Positions 8,715-16,092 of a stretch of DNA of 64,000 bases are shown here, one piece after another. Where the stretch lies: positions 372,001 to 436,000 of the forward strand of contig NZ_JACZEP010000005.1 in the NCBI RefSeq assembly GCF_014863355.1. Reading direction: 5' to 3'. A program made the translations under genes and the position numbers. The stretch comes from Aminobacter carboxidus. Lineage in GTDB: Bacteria; Pseudomonadota; Alphaproteobacteria; Rhizobiales; Rhizobiaceae. The notes under the pieces are model-generated. The model ran no database searches, was not told the DNA's origin, and saw only the letters and a program-made list of their open reading frames with translations. Position 1 is the stretch's first letter; the number at the start of each line of letters is the position of its first letter.

Positions 8715-8763
8715 TTCTCTTCGTTGCCAGCGCGTCCGCCCTGGGTTCCCGCTTGGTCTGAGA

Positions 8764-8788
8764 GGAACCTCTGCGGCTCTCGACGGTT
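8764..8788 (+). promoter_or_regulatory. Near-consensus sigma-EcfG promoter
   Basis: GGAAC (8764-8768), 16 bases, GGTT (8785-8788); one mismatch in the -10 element. It lies 26 bases before the gene at 8815, leaving a short leader that contains the ribosome-binding site. Confidence 0.45.
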
Positions 8789-8814
8789 GAGTTTCTTCCA
8801 AAGAGGATCTCGCC

Positions 8815-9186
8815 ATGCCAGACGACAACAAGCGGGAAACAGGCGCTCGCGCACCTCGCTCCAAGAGTTCAAGCGACAGCCATGAGGAATTTTCCCAGCA
8901 AGCCGCTGCAAACAAGCAACCATCCGACAAATACGGAAATACTGCACCTCTCGATGAGGCTGAGGAAAAGGTCCGCCATTCAGATGGGCAAAACCCTGCA
9001 GGCTCCGAAAGAGGATTCGAAGTCGAACCCGGTGGAAGCGAGCAACCCGGCTACCGGATGAAAAAACGATCCCCTCGGCCCGTTCCAAGCCCCGCTACCG
9101 AAAAGGCCTCGGGGGCCGGGCAGGAAATCGCCGAAAGATCGGAAGACGCCAAAGCTCCGAAACCCGACCGTCGAGCTGGCGCCTAG
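8815..9186 (+). CDS. Hypothetical hydrophilic, probably disordered protein
   Basis: Unrecognised 123-residue protein dominated by Ser, Glu, Lys, Gly, Pro and Gln, with no hydrophobic core, no signal peptide and no cysteine. Segments such as KRETGARAPRSKSSSDSHEE and EVEPGGSEQPGYRMKKRSPR suggest an intrinsically disordered, hydrophilin-like stress protein. GAGGATCTCGCC precedes the ATG. A near-consensus sigma-EcfG promoter lies just upstream, and the next gene follows 52 bases downstream. It may be an osmotic or desiccation protectant; this rests on composition and context only. Confidence 0.6.
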   Translation: MPDDNKRETGARAPRSKSSSDSHEEFSQQAAANKQPSDKYGNTAPLDEAEEKVRHSDGQNPAGSERGFEVEPGGSEQPGYRMKKRSPRPVPSPATEKASGAGQEIAERSEDAKAPKPDRRAGA

Positions 9187-9238
9187 GTCCAGCGCTGGCC
9201 GCAAATCGTTGCCCGCTCATCATTTGGAGGATCCAAGA

Positions 9239-9718
9239 ATGCCCGACAAGCAAGCGTTCGAAGAGAAGTTCTGGAAGTACATTCGCGCAGACATGACAGT
9301 CATGCTGAGTGTTGCCGGTGTCGATGCGCGCCCGATGACTGCGCAGTTTGATGGCGAGCGAAAGACACTTTATTTCTTCACCGCCAAAGATACGGAAATT
9401 GCGCAAAAGGTTACCCGCGCCAGGAAGGCCACTTTGGTCTACGCGGCTAAAAAGCATGACCTGTTTGCAACGGTTCATGGCACGTTGAGGATCGACAATG
9501 ACCGCGAAACGATCGACCGGCTTTGGAACCGCTTTGTGGCGGCATGGTTCGAGAAGGGCAAGGATGACCCAAAGCTCTGCCTGCTTCGGTTTGAGCCGGC
9601 CGACGCGCAAATATGGCTCGACGCATCCAGTCTGGTCGCCGGCGTGAAAATGTTCTTGGGCCTGGGTGACCCTAAGAAGGACTATGAAGACAGCGTTGCC
9701 TCGGTGAGCCTGAAGTAG
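9239..9718 (+). CDS. Pyridoxamine 5'-phosphate oxidase-like general stress protein
   Basis: A 159-residue protein of the flavin-binding split-barrel fold (general stress protein 26 / Pyrid_ox_like group). Visible segments are FWKYIRADMTVMLSVAGVDA, RPMTAQFDGERKTLYFFTAK, and the strand around DLFATVHGTLRIDNDRETID, ending in WFEKGKDDPKLCLLRFEP and IWLDASS. Members bind FMN or F420-type cofactors or act as stress proteins without proven activity. TTGGAGG at 9224-9230 fixes the start at ATG 9239. It lies close behind the hydrophilic protein gene and may be cotranscribed from the stress promoter there. Confidence 0.8.
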   Translation: MPDKQAFEEKFWKYIRADMTVMLSVAGVDARPMTAQFDGERKTLYFFTAKDTEIAQKVTRARKATLVYAAKKHDLFATVHGTLRIDNDRETIDRLWNRFVAAWFEKGKDDPKLCLLRFEPADAQIWLDASSLVAGVKMFLGLGDPKKDYEDSVASVSLK

Positions 9719-9937
9719 GCTCTTGTAGCTGCGGCAGCTCGAGCGACAACCACTCTATGCAGCTTGCGGATGAGGTGACCAAGCTCCAGCTGACAAGTTC
9801 TATCCGGCTACGCTGAAACGGAGCTCTGAGCGGCCACTCCGGCCGACAAGATGCCAAAAAGGCTGCAGCCGCCATGCACCGGCCTAGCTCATCTCGCAAG
9901 CGAATGGGACTACGTCACCGGGCCAGGAGGAAATGCC

Positions 9938-10936
9938 ATGATGATCGCAAACATGTGGCGGCTGGCGAAAGAAAGTTCGATCGCATTTATTGACGACAAC
10001 GCGCTCAGCCATGGGGCAGCGATGGCGTTTTATGCCGCGACCTCTTTGGCACCAATCCTGCTGATTGTTGTAGCCATCGCCGGCGCGGTGTTCGGCCATG
10101 AAGCTGCTCAGCTGGCATTGTCAGCCCAGATCACTGGCCTCATGGGGGTGCAAAGTGCGGATTTGCTTCAGGTTGCCCTCGAAACTGCTTCTTCCAGCAC
10201 TAAAGGATTGTGGGCAACTCTGATCGGTCTGGTGACCCTTTTCGTGACGGCATCCGGAGTTTTTGGCGAAATGCAGACGGCTTTAAACGTCATCTGGAAA
10301 GTCGAGCCTGAGGGCACCTCGGTATCGCGGCTGGTGAGGGCCCGGGCAGCAAGCTTGGGTCTCGTCGCAGCGCTGGGATTCTTGCTGTTGGTGTCCCTCA
10401 TTGCAAGTGCTGCGATCTCCGCGATGGGCAATTTGATCAATGCCTACATGCCCTTCGGGACCATGATCGTTAGTGTTACCAATACGGTTGTTTCCTTCAC
10501 GCTCATCACAGGAATGTTCGCTACAATATACAAAGTCTTGCCTGACCGCAGGTTGGCGTGGCGCGACGTCATTACCGGTGCGCTCGTCACAGCAGCGCTG
10601 TTCACATTAGGGAAGTCACTTATCGGCTGGTACATCGGCACCAGCTCGATAGCATCCTCGTATGGGGCAGCTGGGGGCCTGTTGGTGATCTTGTTGTGGG
10701 TCTATTATTCCTCGCAGATATTCCTGTTTGGTGCCGAGCTGACGCGCGCATACTCTGTGCTGCACGGCAGCCGGTCCGATCTCCAAACGGTGATTGCTCC
10801 AGCTGAAAACGCTCAACCCGCCACCGGTGAGGCTTCAGTGGGCATGCGCGATCTGCCAATGCTCGCGATGGTGGCAGGAGCATCGATTGTCGGAGTACTC
10901 GCGGCATGGCGGCTTCGCTCGAGACGCTCATGCTGA
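9938..10936 (+). CDS. YihY/BrkB family integral membrane protein
   Basis: Inner-membrane protein of 332 residues with about six helices. It has the family pattern: a soluble N-terminus, then DDNALSHGAAMAFYAATSLA entering the first helix, QTALNVIWKVEP, the basic loop LPDRRLAWRDVITGALVTAA, and SYGAAGGLLVILLWVYYSSQ with IFLFGAELTRAY near the C-terminus. The biochemical role is unknown; the family was once misnamed ribonuclease BN. CCAGGAGG at 9923-9930 fixes ATG 9938. A hydrophobic C-terminal extension (MLAMVAGASIVGVLAAWRLR) adds a further possible helix. Upstream bases 9719-9937 hold no gene or clear promoter. Confidence 0.85.
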   Translation: MMIANMWRLAKESSIAFIDDNALSHGAAMAFYAATSLAPILLIVVAIAGAVFGHEAAQLALSAQITGLMGVQSADLLQVALETASSSTKGLWATLIGLVTLFVTASGVFGEMQTALNVIWKVEPEGTSVSRLVRARAASLGLVAALGFLLLVSLIASAAISAMGNLINAYMPFGTMIVSVTNTVVSFTLITGMFATIYKVLPDRRLAWRDVITGALVTAALFTLGKSLIGWYIGTSSIASSYGAAGGLLVILLWVYYSSQIFLFGAELTRAYSVLHGSRSDLQTVIAPAENAQPATGEASVGMRDLPMLAMVAGASIVGVLAAWRLRSRRSC

Positions 10937-11201
10937 TTTGCCGATGCGGATCCGGCAAACGTGAGCTCGCAACTGCGCGCGCTCTTGTCTGTCTTATGTG
11001 ATCAACGCCAACGTGCGGTGCCTCTCCGCCCACGAGGGGCCGCGCAAGCGCTCCTCAGCGGTTCCTCCTAAGTTGCCAAAAAAGCGCAGGAAACGCTGTG
11101 TCATAACCGCGCTGTCTACGGGTTCTGTTATCTTGCACGGGCTCTTCGGGAACCTACTGGCACCGACGCGCTTATCCGACGAGCAACTTTCGGAGGCACA
11201 C

Positions 11202-11480
11202 ATGCCCAAATATCGTTTCGAATTCATGCATGAGACTGATGCTGCACCCGTTGTGCTTGAGCTGGCTGACGTGGAGGCCGCCAAGGCTCAGGCAAAACAG
11301 GCCATGGCGGAAAATGTTCTCGATCATGTCGCTGAACGACAAGATCCCAGCATGCTGTCCACACGCATATATGATGAAGCGGGTAACGTGATCGCAACCG
11401 TCGATTTTCATTCGGTGTTTCCGCAGAACCAGGTCGAAGAACTGCCGGCCGAAGACCCATCGGTAAAGCGCTCGGGGTAA
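11202..11480 (+). CDS. DUF6894-like small protein
   Basis: A 92-residue protein starting MPKYRFEFMHETDAAPVVLELADVEAAKAQA in two pieces, matching the short rhizobial DUF6894 pattern (a strand that begins Met-Pro-x-Tyr/Phe, an aspartate/glutamate-rich turn, then an Ala-rich helix and a strand IYDEAGNVIATVDF). No function is known. CGGAGG at 11191-11196 sets the start at ATG 11202. The C-terminal 20 residues are acidic and unlike the core. The 265 bases before it contain GGAAC at 11149 but no matching -10 element. Confidence 0.65.
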   Translation: MPKYRFEFMHETDAAPVVLELADVEAAKAQAKQAMAENVLDHVAERQDPSMLSTRIYDEAGNVIATVDFHSVFPQNQVEELPAEDPSVKRSG

Positions 11481-11529
11481 CGCTCCCAACGCGCGAAACA
11501 GCCAGCAGCGGAATAAAACCGTCAGGTCT

Positions 11530-11554
11530 GGAACCTGAATTCAGGCCATCCGTT
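11530..11554 (+). promoter_or_regulatory. Predicted sigma-EcfG general stress promoter
   Basis: GGAAC (11530-11534), 16 bases, CGTT (11551-11554), an exact consensus match 38 bases upstream of the DUF892 gene. Confidence 0.75.
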
Positions 11555-11592
11555 CTCTGCAGGGGACTTCAACCCAAGGGAGCGAATGCACC

Positions 11593-12093
11593 ATGCCAAC
11601 CAAGGAAAAGGGTCTTGACGACCTGTTTTATGACACCCTTCGCGACATCTACTACGCCGAGCGCAAGATCCTTAAAGCTCTACCCAAGATGGCGCGCGGC
11701 GCCAGTTCGACTGAACTGAAGGCCGCCTTCGACAAGCACCGCGAGCAGACGGAAGGCCACGTCGAGCGCCTGCAGCAGGTGTTCGAAATCCTCGGCAAGC
11801 GTGCGCAGGGGAAAACTTGCCCTGCAATCGACGGCATCCTTGAAGAGGGCGAGGAAATTCTTGAAGATTTCAAGGGGACCGCGGCTGGCGATGCCGGCTT
11901 GATCTCCGCTGCGCAGGCAGTTGAGCACTATGAGATCACCCGTTACGGCACGCTGCGCCGCTGGGCGGAAATCATGAAAATGCCCGAAGCTGCCAAGCTG
12001 TTTGCAGCGACCCTCGCTGAAGAAGAGACGACAGACAAGGCTCTGACCATGTTGGCCGATAGCAAGGCCAACCGTGAGGCACTGGCGGCATAA
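11593..12093 (+). CDS. Ferritin-like DUF892 protein (YciE/YciF type)
   Basis: A 166-residue all-helical protein of the ferritin-like superfamily. It opens with LDDLFYDTLRDIYYAERKIL, the conserved first helix of DUF892, followed by KHREQTEGHVERLQQVFEIL, AAQAVEHYEITRYGTLRRWA and ATLAEEETTDKALTMLA. Glutamate and histidine residues in the helices (YAERK, EGHVERL, EHYEITRYG, EEE) could bind a di-metal centre. YciE and YciF are stress-induced in enterobacteria. An exact sigma-EcfG promoter lies upstream and a strong terminator 20 bases after the stop, so the gene is probably monocistronic. Confidence 0.88.
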   Translation: MPTKEKGLDDLFYDTLRDIYYAERKILKALPKMARGASSTELKAAFDKHREQTEGHVERLQQVFEILGKRAQGKTCPAIDGILEEGEEILEDFKGTAAGDAGLISAAQAVEHYEITRYGTLRRWAEIMKMPEAAKLFAATLAEEETTDKALTMLADSKANREALAA

Positions 12094-12112
12094 CGCCCCA
12101 TCCACCCTCATA

Positions 12113-12141
12113 AAGGCCTGCCGGTTCTACCGGCAGGCCTT
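12113..12141 (+). terminator. Intrinsic terminator after the DUF892 gene
   Basis: Perfect 12-bp stem AAGGCCTGCCGG / CCGGCAGGCCTT with loop TTCTA (12125-12129). Only a short T-rich tail follows. Confidence 0.7.
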
Positions 12142-12288
12142 CCTGGGCCCCGTTGTCGGCCTTTGCTGATGATTTCTCACTCTTCAGCCGCAGTCTTGCG
12201 TTGGTGCGCGCATGGCCATGCAGTTTGGCCATTTTGGGAACTCAGCAGGACACCAATCAATTTAATCCTTTCTCACCAAGAGCCGATT

Positions 12289-12420
12289 ATGCAGTCACGT
12301 CTCTACATCTTGCTTACGGTTGCCGCGATCACTGTCGTGAGCCTGCTCATCCTCGGCCTGCCGGATCGCAGCCTGGAAACAGGCGGTGAGAGCCACGTAA
12401 TCAGCCAAAAGCTTGATTAG
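12289..12420 (+). CDS. Small single-pass membrane protein
   Basis: Forty-three residues: MQSRLYILLTVAAITVVSLL then ILGLPDRSLETGGESHVISQ and KLD. The first 24 residues form one clear membrane helix with a short polar tail. A CCAAGAG sequence lies nine bases before the ATG. No family is recognised. It is supported by the clean hydrophobic/polar layout, start context and by lying between two stress genes; being short, it could be a chance frame. Confidence 0.45.
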   Translation: MQSRLYILLTVAAITVVSLLILGLPDRSLETGGESHVISQKLD

Positions 12421-12600
12421 ACCGTCGACGCAGGCCGCCCACGCCATAGCTGGGACGCGCGCTCATCATTATCGCGTGGCGACGAGTGAACATCGACCAC
12501 GCGGTTAAAAGACAAGGAACCCTTGTTCTGCCTGCGGAGTTGAACACCAGAATCAAAAAGAAGCCTGACGAGCCTCAAGCGTCATGGATTGGAGATCGTG

Positions 12601-12984
12601 ATGCAAACGGAACACCTCAACATCAGCCCGTTCAATGGGACGGTAACCGTCGCCTTTTCGGATGCCATTATAGCCTCCACGACCCACGCGCAGGTGATCT
12701 GCGTCGAAGGCGAGCCGGACGTGTTCTATGTCCCCTTCGAAGACATCTACTTCGAAATGCTGACGAAATCGCACAAGACTGTCCACCGGCCGGACTGGGG
12801 AATAGCCCATTTCTGGAGCGTATCCGCCGTAGGTGAAGCGGCGCACGACGTCATGTGGGCCTACCCGTCCCCCGAGCCGGCGGCAGCGACGCTCGCCAAT
12901 CACGGTGCCTTCAACCCCGAAGTTGCACGAATCTCGGCTGTTTCTGCCGAACATGGAACCCGCTCAACCAATCTGCCCGCCTAG
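12601..12984 (+). CDS. DUF427 domain protein
   Basis: A 127-residue single-domain DUF427 protein. The family signature is seen in NISPFNGTVTVAFSDAIIAS (usually x-G-x-x-vA-S), VICVEGEPDVFYVPFEDIYF and TKSHKTVHRPDWGIAHFWSV (usually CPYKGxAxYW). The usual cysteine of the last motif is replaced (SHKTVHRPDWG), so it is divergent. The biochemical function is unknown. GGATTGGAG at 12587-12593 supports ATG 12601. GGAAC at 12516 with AGTT after 17 bases is a poor sigma-EcfG match. Confidence 0.75.
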   Translation: MQTEHLNISPFNGTVTVAFSDAIIASTTHAQVICVEGEPDVFYVPFEDIYFEMLTKSHKTVHRPDWGIAHFWSVSAVGEAAHDVMWAYPSPEPAAATLANHGAFNPEVARISAVSAEHGTRSTNLPA

Positions 12985-13019
12985 CGCAGCGAACAGCCCT
13001 TTCAAAAAGGATGAGCCTT

Positions 13020-13202
13020 ATGGACCCCAAGGACACCAAGTCGCCACGACAACCGAGGCTGCCCACGGACGACGAACTGGTAAAGCATCTTGTCGAAACG
13101 AGCGATCTCTCGCCCTTGCAAGCGCAGGATCTGGTCCGTCGTCACGGACGCGACAGGGCCAAGCTCGATACCCTTGCCAAGTCGTTCAAGGCGGAAAGCT
13201 GA
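13020..13202 (+). CDS. Small DUF3606-like hypothetical protein
   Basis: Sixty residues, basic N-terminus (MDPKDTKSPRQPRLPTDDEL) then a compact helical part (VKHLVETSDLSPLQAQDLVR, then RHGRDRAKLDTLAKSF). It resembles short rhizobial DUF3606-type proteins, in which a cell-to-cell-variable basic head precedes two helices and an xVGxxAxxV turn; here RHGRDRAKL. AAAAAGG at 13004-13010 fits ATG 13020 (nine bases) better than ATG 13011 (none). A strong bidirectional terminator follows. Confidence 0.55.
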   Translation: MDPKDTKSPRQPRLPTDDELVKHLVETSDLSPLQAQDLVRRHGRDRAKLDTLAKSFKAES

Positions 13203-13257
13203 GCAAAGGAGCGGCGCGTGCCGCGATAATCTGTCAACGCATCCTTGGCTCAAGCGA

Positions 13258-13288
13258 AAGCCCCGCCGCAGGCATTGCGGCGGGGCTT
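13258..13288. terminator. Bidirectional terminator between convergent genes
   Basis: Perfect 13-bp stem AAGCCCCGCCGCA / TGCGGCGGGGCTT with loop GGCAT (13271-13275). It sits between the plus-strand gene ending at 13202 and the minus-strand gene ending at 13365. Confidence 0.75.
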
Positions 13289-13364
13289 CTGAAGGCATGG
13301 AGAAAAGGAGTAGAAACCACGCCGTGGCCTCTACCAAACAAGGTAGAATGCCAAAGCAGGTTCG

Positions 13365-13613
13365 TTACGGCGAGAGCGTTACTCCGGTCACCTTGGTGGC
13401 ATCGTCATCGGCGGTGGAAATCGAGACCTTCGCGCCAACGGCAACTTCCGGAGGGATCGCCACATCTGGCGGCACCGTAAAGCTTTTGCCGTCCTCAAGT
13501 GTGATAACCTTCGTCTCCTTGATGTACTCCTTGACCACGCCGTCAACAGTGGCGGCCCAGGCTGTTCCGGTCATGAGAGCAGCGGCACCGAGTGCAATAA
13601 TGAGTTTCCTCAC
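13365..13613 (-). CDS. DUF1344 secreted small protein
   Basis: An 82-residue precursor with a Sec signal peptide (VRKLIIALGAAALMTGTAWA, cleavage after AWA) and a mature domain of about 60 residues: TVDGVVKEYIKETKVITLED, GKSFTVPPDVAIPPEVAVGA, KVSISTADDD. This is the rhizobial DUF1344 pattern, a small beta-barrel in the periplasm of unknown role. The GTG at 13613 is preferred because AAGGAG lies seven bases upstream and translation from it starts directly with the signal peptide; an upstream ATG would add 35 arginine-rich residues. Confidence 0.8.
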   Translation of the reverse strand: MRKLIIALGAAALMTGTAWAATVDGVVKEYIKETKVITLEDGKSFTVPPDVAIPPEVAVGAKVSISTADDDATKVTGVTLSP

Positions 13614-14137
13614 GATCGTTCTCCTTGGTTGTAGCCCCCGAGCCCTACCAACGCTTTCCCATGGGCATGGTTGCAACGAAGATTCAGCTGCGTTTGAGCT
13701 GCGGGGCTGACATCTCACCGTGAGGGCTGTGTTTCGTAGTAACTATACATGCTTCGGCTGTTCTCTTCTGACCAGCTGTATTCGGCTCCCCGGTTACATT
13801 TGGTACCCCTTGGAATTGATCCTTGCTGATTTTGACCTGAAGCCCTCGAGGCTGACCCCAGCCAACCTGACAAATGGTCCTCGCCCATCCAAGGAAGCCA
13901 CCGAAGCTCTGTACGGCATGGGCAACCCGGCCTCCGACTTTCTCCAGCCCCAATCGTTGGGCAAGCGGCTGCAATCGCAAGTGGCAGGGCGTCGGCTACT
14001 TAGTAAATTTGTGCACTGCGTTAGGTTGACCAGTTGGCCAGCTGCTCTATCGCGCACTTACGATGGATCGAGTTTGCCAGGTTGCGCGTTCAAAGAGAGC
14101 TTCTTCATTCAGCACCTCGAATGCTGGGGGTTGTACG
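13614..14137. other. Intergenic stretch without a supported gene
   Basis: Apart from the promoter-like element at 13650-13674 nothing was recognised. Short frames on both strands (for example 13684-13980 minus) lack ribosome-binding sites and conserved-looking composition. The region is less GC-rich than its neighbours and may be decayed DNA. Confidence 0.5.
13650..13674 (-). promoter_or_regulatory. Near-consensus sigma-EcfG promoter
   Basis: On the minus strand GCAAC (13674-13670), 16 bases, CGTT (13653-13650); one mismatch in the -35. It lies 36 bases before the DUF1344 gene. Confidence 0.45.
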
Positions 14138-14377
14138 ATGAAAGACATCAATTCTGTCGATTTCGACGAGCCCGCCACCTTCTTTGAAAGCAAGGAGCAC
14201 CAGCCACACGGAATGGCGTTCGACCACCTGTCGCAAGCCTTGCGCCACGCAGCACATGTTCCACTGAGCCGGCAGCATCCTTCGGCTAAGATCGTCACAC
14301 GTTCCAAAGTGCAATTTGGATGGGAGCAGATAACCGCTCTTCACGAACGTTTGCGCAGGCAAGACAGCCAAGGCTAG
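14138..14377 (+). CDS. Hypothetical protein
   Basis: Unrecognised 79-residue soluble protein (MKDINSVDFDEPATFFESKE, then HQPHGMAFDHLSQALRHAAH, ending ITALHERLRRQDSQG). It is rich in His, Gln and acidic residues and lacks a signal peptide. ATG 14138 follows GGGGGTTG at 14127-14133. The next gene begins 33 bases after its stop, so the two may be cotranscribed. Confidence comes from length, start site and a coherent mixed-helix composition. Confidence 0.5.
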   Translation: MKDINSVDFDEPATFFESKEHQPHGMAFDHLSQALRHAAHVPLSRQHPSAKIVTRSKVQFGWEQITALHERLRRQDSQG

Positions 14378-14410
14378 GGCATGCGAACCCTGCCGATGGG
14401 GAGGTACGTC

Positions 14411-14644
14411 ATGGCAACAATTATGTGGTTTGGCGCTTTGCTGGTCCTTTGCGGCGTCGTGATGTTGGCATTGGCGGCCATATATCGGGGTCGGCTCAGT
14501 GACAGTCATGCCGATCCCATTGCAGGTCGCACATTGGAACCTCGGCGTGGCGGTGTGGGTGTCCTTGGCATAGGTCAAAACTGGCCAGGCCTGTTGCTAA
14601 TCACTATCGGCGCAATCGTGCTTGTAGCTGGGGCACTCGCCTAG
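14411..14644 (+). CDS. Small membrane protein with two predicted helices
   Basis: Seventy-seven residues with two membrane helices (MWFGALLVLCGVVMLALAAI near the N-terminus and WPGLLLITIGAIVLVAGALA at the C-terminus) joined by a polar loop rich in Arg and Gly (YRGRLSDSHADPIAGRTLEP). No family is recognised. GGGAGG at 14399-14404 supports ATG 14411; an ATG at 14381 would add ten residues. Probably in the same transcript as the gene before it. Confidence 0.6.
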   Translation: MATIMWFGALLVLCGVVMLALAAIYRGRLSDSHADPIAGRTLEPRRGGVGVLGIGQNWPGLLLITIGAIVLVAGALA

Positions 14645-14699
14645 AAGGCGCGTATTCATGGCGTCGAGGCCCGATCAATCCTGCAAGATGCCGATGGCC

Positions 14700-15809
14700 T
14701 TAGCGTACACGTGATGGGCCTGACTGAGCCGAGCTTGCGTCCCTACCGCGCCGCGAGCGCTCTTGCCGCTCCAGCCACTGCGCGGCAATTTGTTCGTCCG
14801 CATCCATCCATGCATTCCGCCGGCGACGGATGGCGGCAAGCTCAGCTGGCAAACGTCCTTGCAACCAGGAAGCAATCACCTCGGGGTGGATGTAGCCCTT
14901 TTTGCAAACAGCTCGGGTGTTTCCAAGCTGGTGCGCGACCTTGTCGATAGCTGCATTGCACGCCACGGCCGCCGCTCGCTTGTCCTCCGGGAGTGGACGC
15001 CCCCCAAACAGCGCCAGCGCGCGCACCGTGCCGCCCCAGGTTCTGAAATCCTTTGAGGAAAACGGCCCATCGGTGGCGCGCCGGATATAGTCGTTCACTT
15101 CGTCGGACGTAACGGTGGACCTGGAACTGTCGTCACCAAGATATTGGAACAGGCTCTGACCCGGCAATTCCTGGATTTGTCTGATGATGCGGGCCATCCT
15201 CCGGTCGGTCAGTCGCAGACGCCAATCCTTGCCAGACTTGCCCTTGAAAGCGAACCTGAGTTCTGAGCCATCAACTTTGACGTGACGGTTTCGCAGCGTC
15301 GTCAGCCCGAAACTGCCATTGTCGCGGGCATAGCTTGTGCTTCCAACGCGGATCATTGCGTTGTCGAGCAGCCACACCACGGCGGCGATCACTTTGTCCC
15401 TCGGCAGTCCCCGCTTGCCAAGGTCGAGGTTCGCACGCCGTCTCAGCTTGAGCAGGGCCTTGGCGAAATCGCGCAGACTGGCGAATTTGTCCTCGCCGCG
15501 GACTTCCGACCATTTCGCATGATACCGGTACTGCTTGCGCCCTCGCTGGTCGCGTCCGGTCGCCTGGACGTGCCCGCGAGCATCGCTGCAGATCCAAACG
15601 TCAGTCCAGGCTGGAGGGATGGCGAGCGCGTCGAGCCGGGCGATCGTGCTGGGATCATCGAGCCACCGCCCATTCGTGTCCCGATAACGAAAACGCTTGC
15701 CCGAGCGATGGCGCGAAATCCCCGCTTCGTCGTCATTTACATAGCGCAACGAGACAGCCGCAGCCGCCGCTTGGGGGGCAGTCGATGGGGATTGGTTCTG
15801 TCGATGCAT
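14700..15809 (-). CDS. DNA topoisomerase IB
   Basis: Type IB topoisomerase of the bacterial/poxvirus class, which relaxes supercoils by nicking through a 3'-phosphotyrosine. The 369-residue protein has the N-terminal DNA-binding region (RHRSGKRFRYRDTNGRWLDD, and IPPAWTDVWICSDARGHVQA TG). The catalytic region includes SKDFRTWGGTV with an active-site arginine and CKKGYIHPEVIASW with the likely nucleophilic tyrosine near residue 306. The C-terminal tail is arginine-rich. Rhizobia commonly carry this enzyme on accessory stress islands, often near Ku/LigD genes, though none are seen here. It stands alone on the minus strand. Confidence 0.9.
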   Translation of the reverse strand: MHRQNQSPSTAPQAAAAAVSLRYVNDDEAGISRHRSGKRFRYRDTNGRWLDDPSTIARLDALAIPPAWTDVWICSDARGHVQATGRDQRGRKQYRYHAKWSEVRGEDKFASLRDFAKALLKLRRRANLDLGKRGLPRDKVIAAVVWLLDNAMIRVGSTSYARDNGSFGLTTLRNRHVKVDGSELRFAFKGKSGKDWRLRLTDRRMARIIRQIQELPGQSLFQYLGDDSSRSTVTSDEVNDYIRRATDGPFSSKDFRTWGGTVRALALFGGRPLPEDKRAAAVACNAAIDKVAHQLGNTRAVCKKGYIHPEVIASWLQGRLPAELAAIRRRRNAWMDADEQIAAQWLERQERSRRGRDASSAQSGPSRVR

Positions 15810-15867
15810 GACTGGTCCTCGCGCCGGGGAAATAAGCGTTCGCCCCGCTCAAGGTTCCCACGCGTCG

Positions 15868-15892
15868 GGAACTGTCCGTCCAGATAGGCGTT
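15868..15892 (+). promoter_or_regulatory. Predicted sigma-EcfG general stress promoter
   Basis: GGAAC (15868-15872), 16 bases, CGTT (15889-15892), an exact consensus match. It is upstream of the small gene at 15951 and the dehydrogenase gene at 16093. Confidence 0.7.
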
Positions 15893-15950
15893 TGCACCGC
15901 ATGTAATCCCCCCACGGGAGCGCGAGACGCCACGAGCCGACAGGACACGT

Positions 15951-16079
15951 ATGCCAACAAGCAAAAGCGCAAAGCCGGGCGGGCTCCGGCCGGGAAAAAG
16001 CCCGACGCGAACGCGTCCAACTCGTCCCGCCTATGGCAACAACGCAATCGCAACTCGAGACCGCCGCGAGGCTCACTGA
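15951..16079 (+). CDS. Small basic peptide upstream of the short-chain dehydrogenase
   Basis: Forty-two residues beginning MPTSKSAKPGGLRPGKSPTR and ending RDRREAH, strongly basic and rich in Pro, Thr and Arg. CAGGAC lies seven bases before the ATG, and an exact sigma-EcfG promoter is 58 bases upstream. The stop is 13 bases before the next start. It may be a real small protein or a leader peptide; no homology is recognised. Confidence 0.35.
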   Translation: MPTSKSAKPGGLRPGKSPTRTRPTRPAYGNNAIATRDRREAH

Positions 16080-16092
16080 ATCGGAGATTGCC

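Noticed and set aside
11149-11174. GGAAC with GCTT after 16 bases before the DUF6894-like gene
   Set aside because: The -10 half does not match CGTT, so it was not called as a sigma-EcfG promoter.
14010-14060. tRNA-like words (GAGCAGCTGGCC on the minus strand)
   Set aside because: No cloverleaf, no TTCGAAT-type T-loop and no acceptor pairing could be formed.
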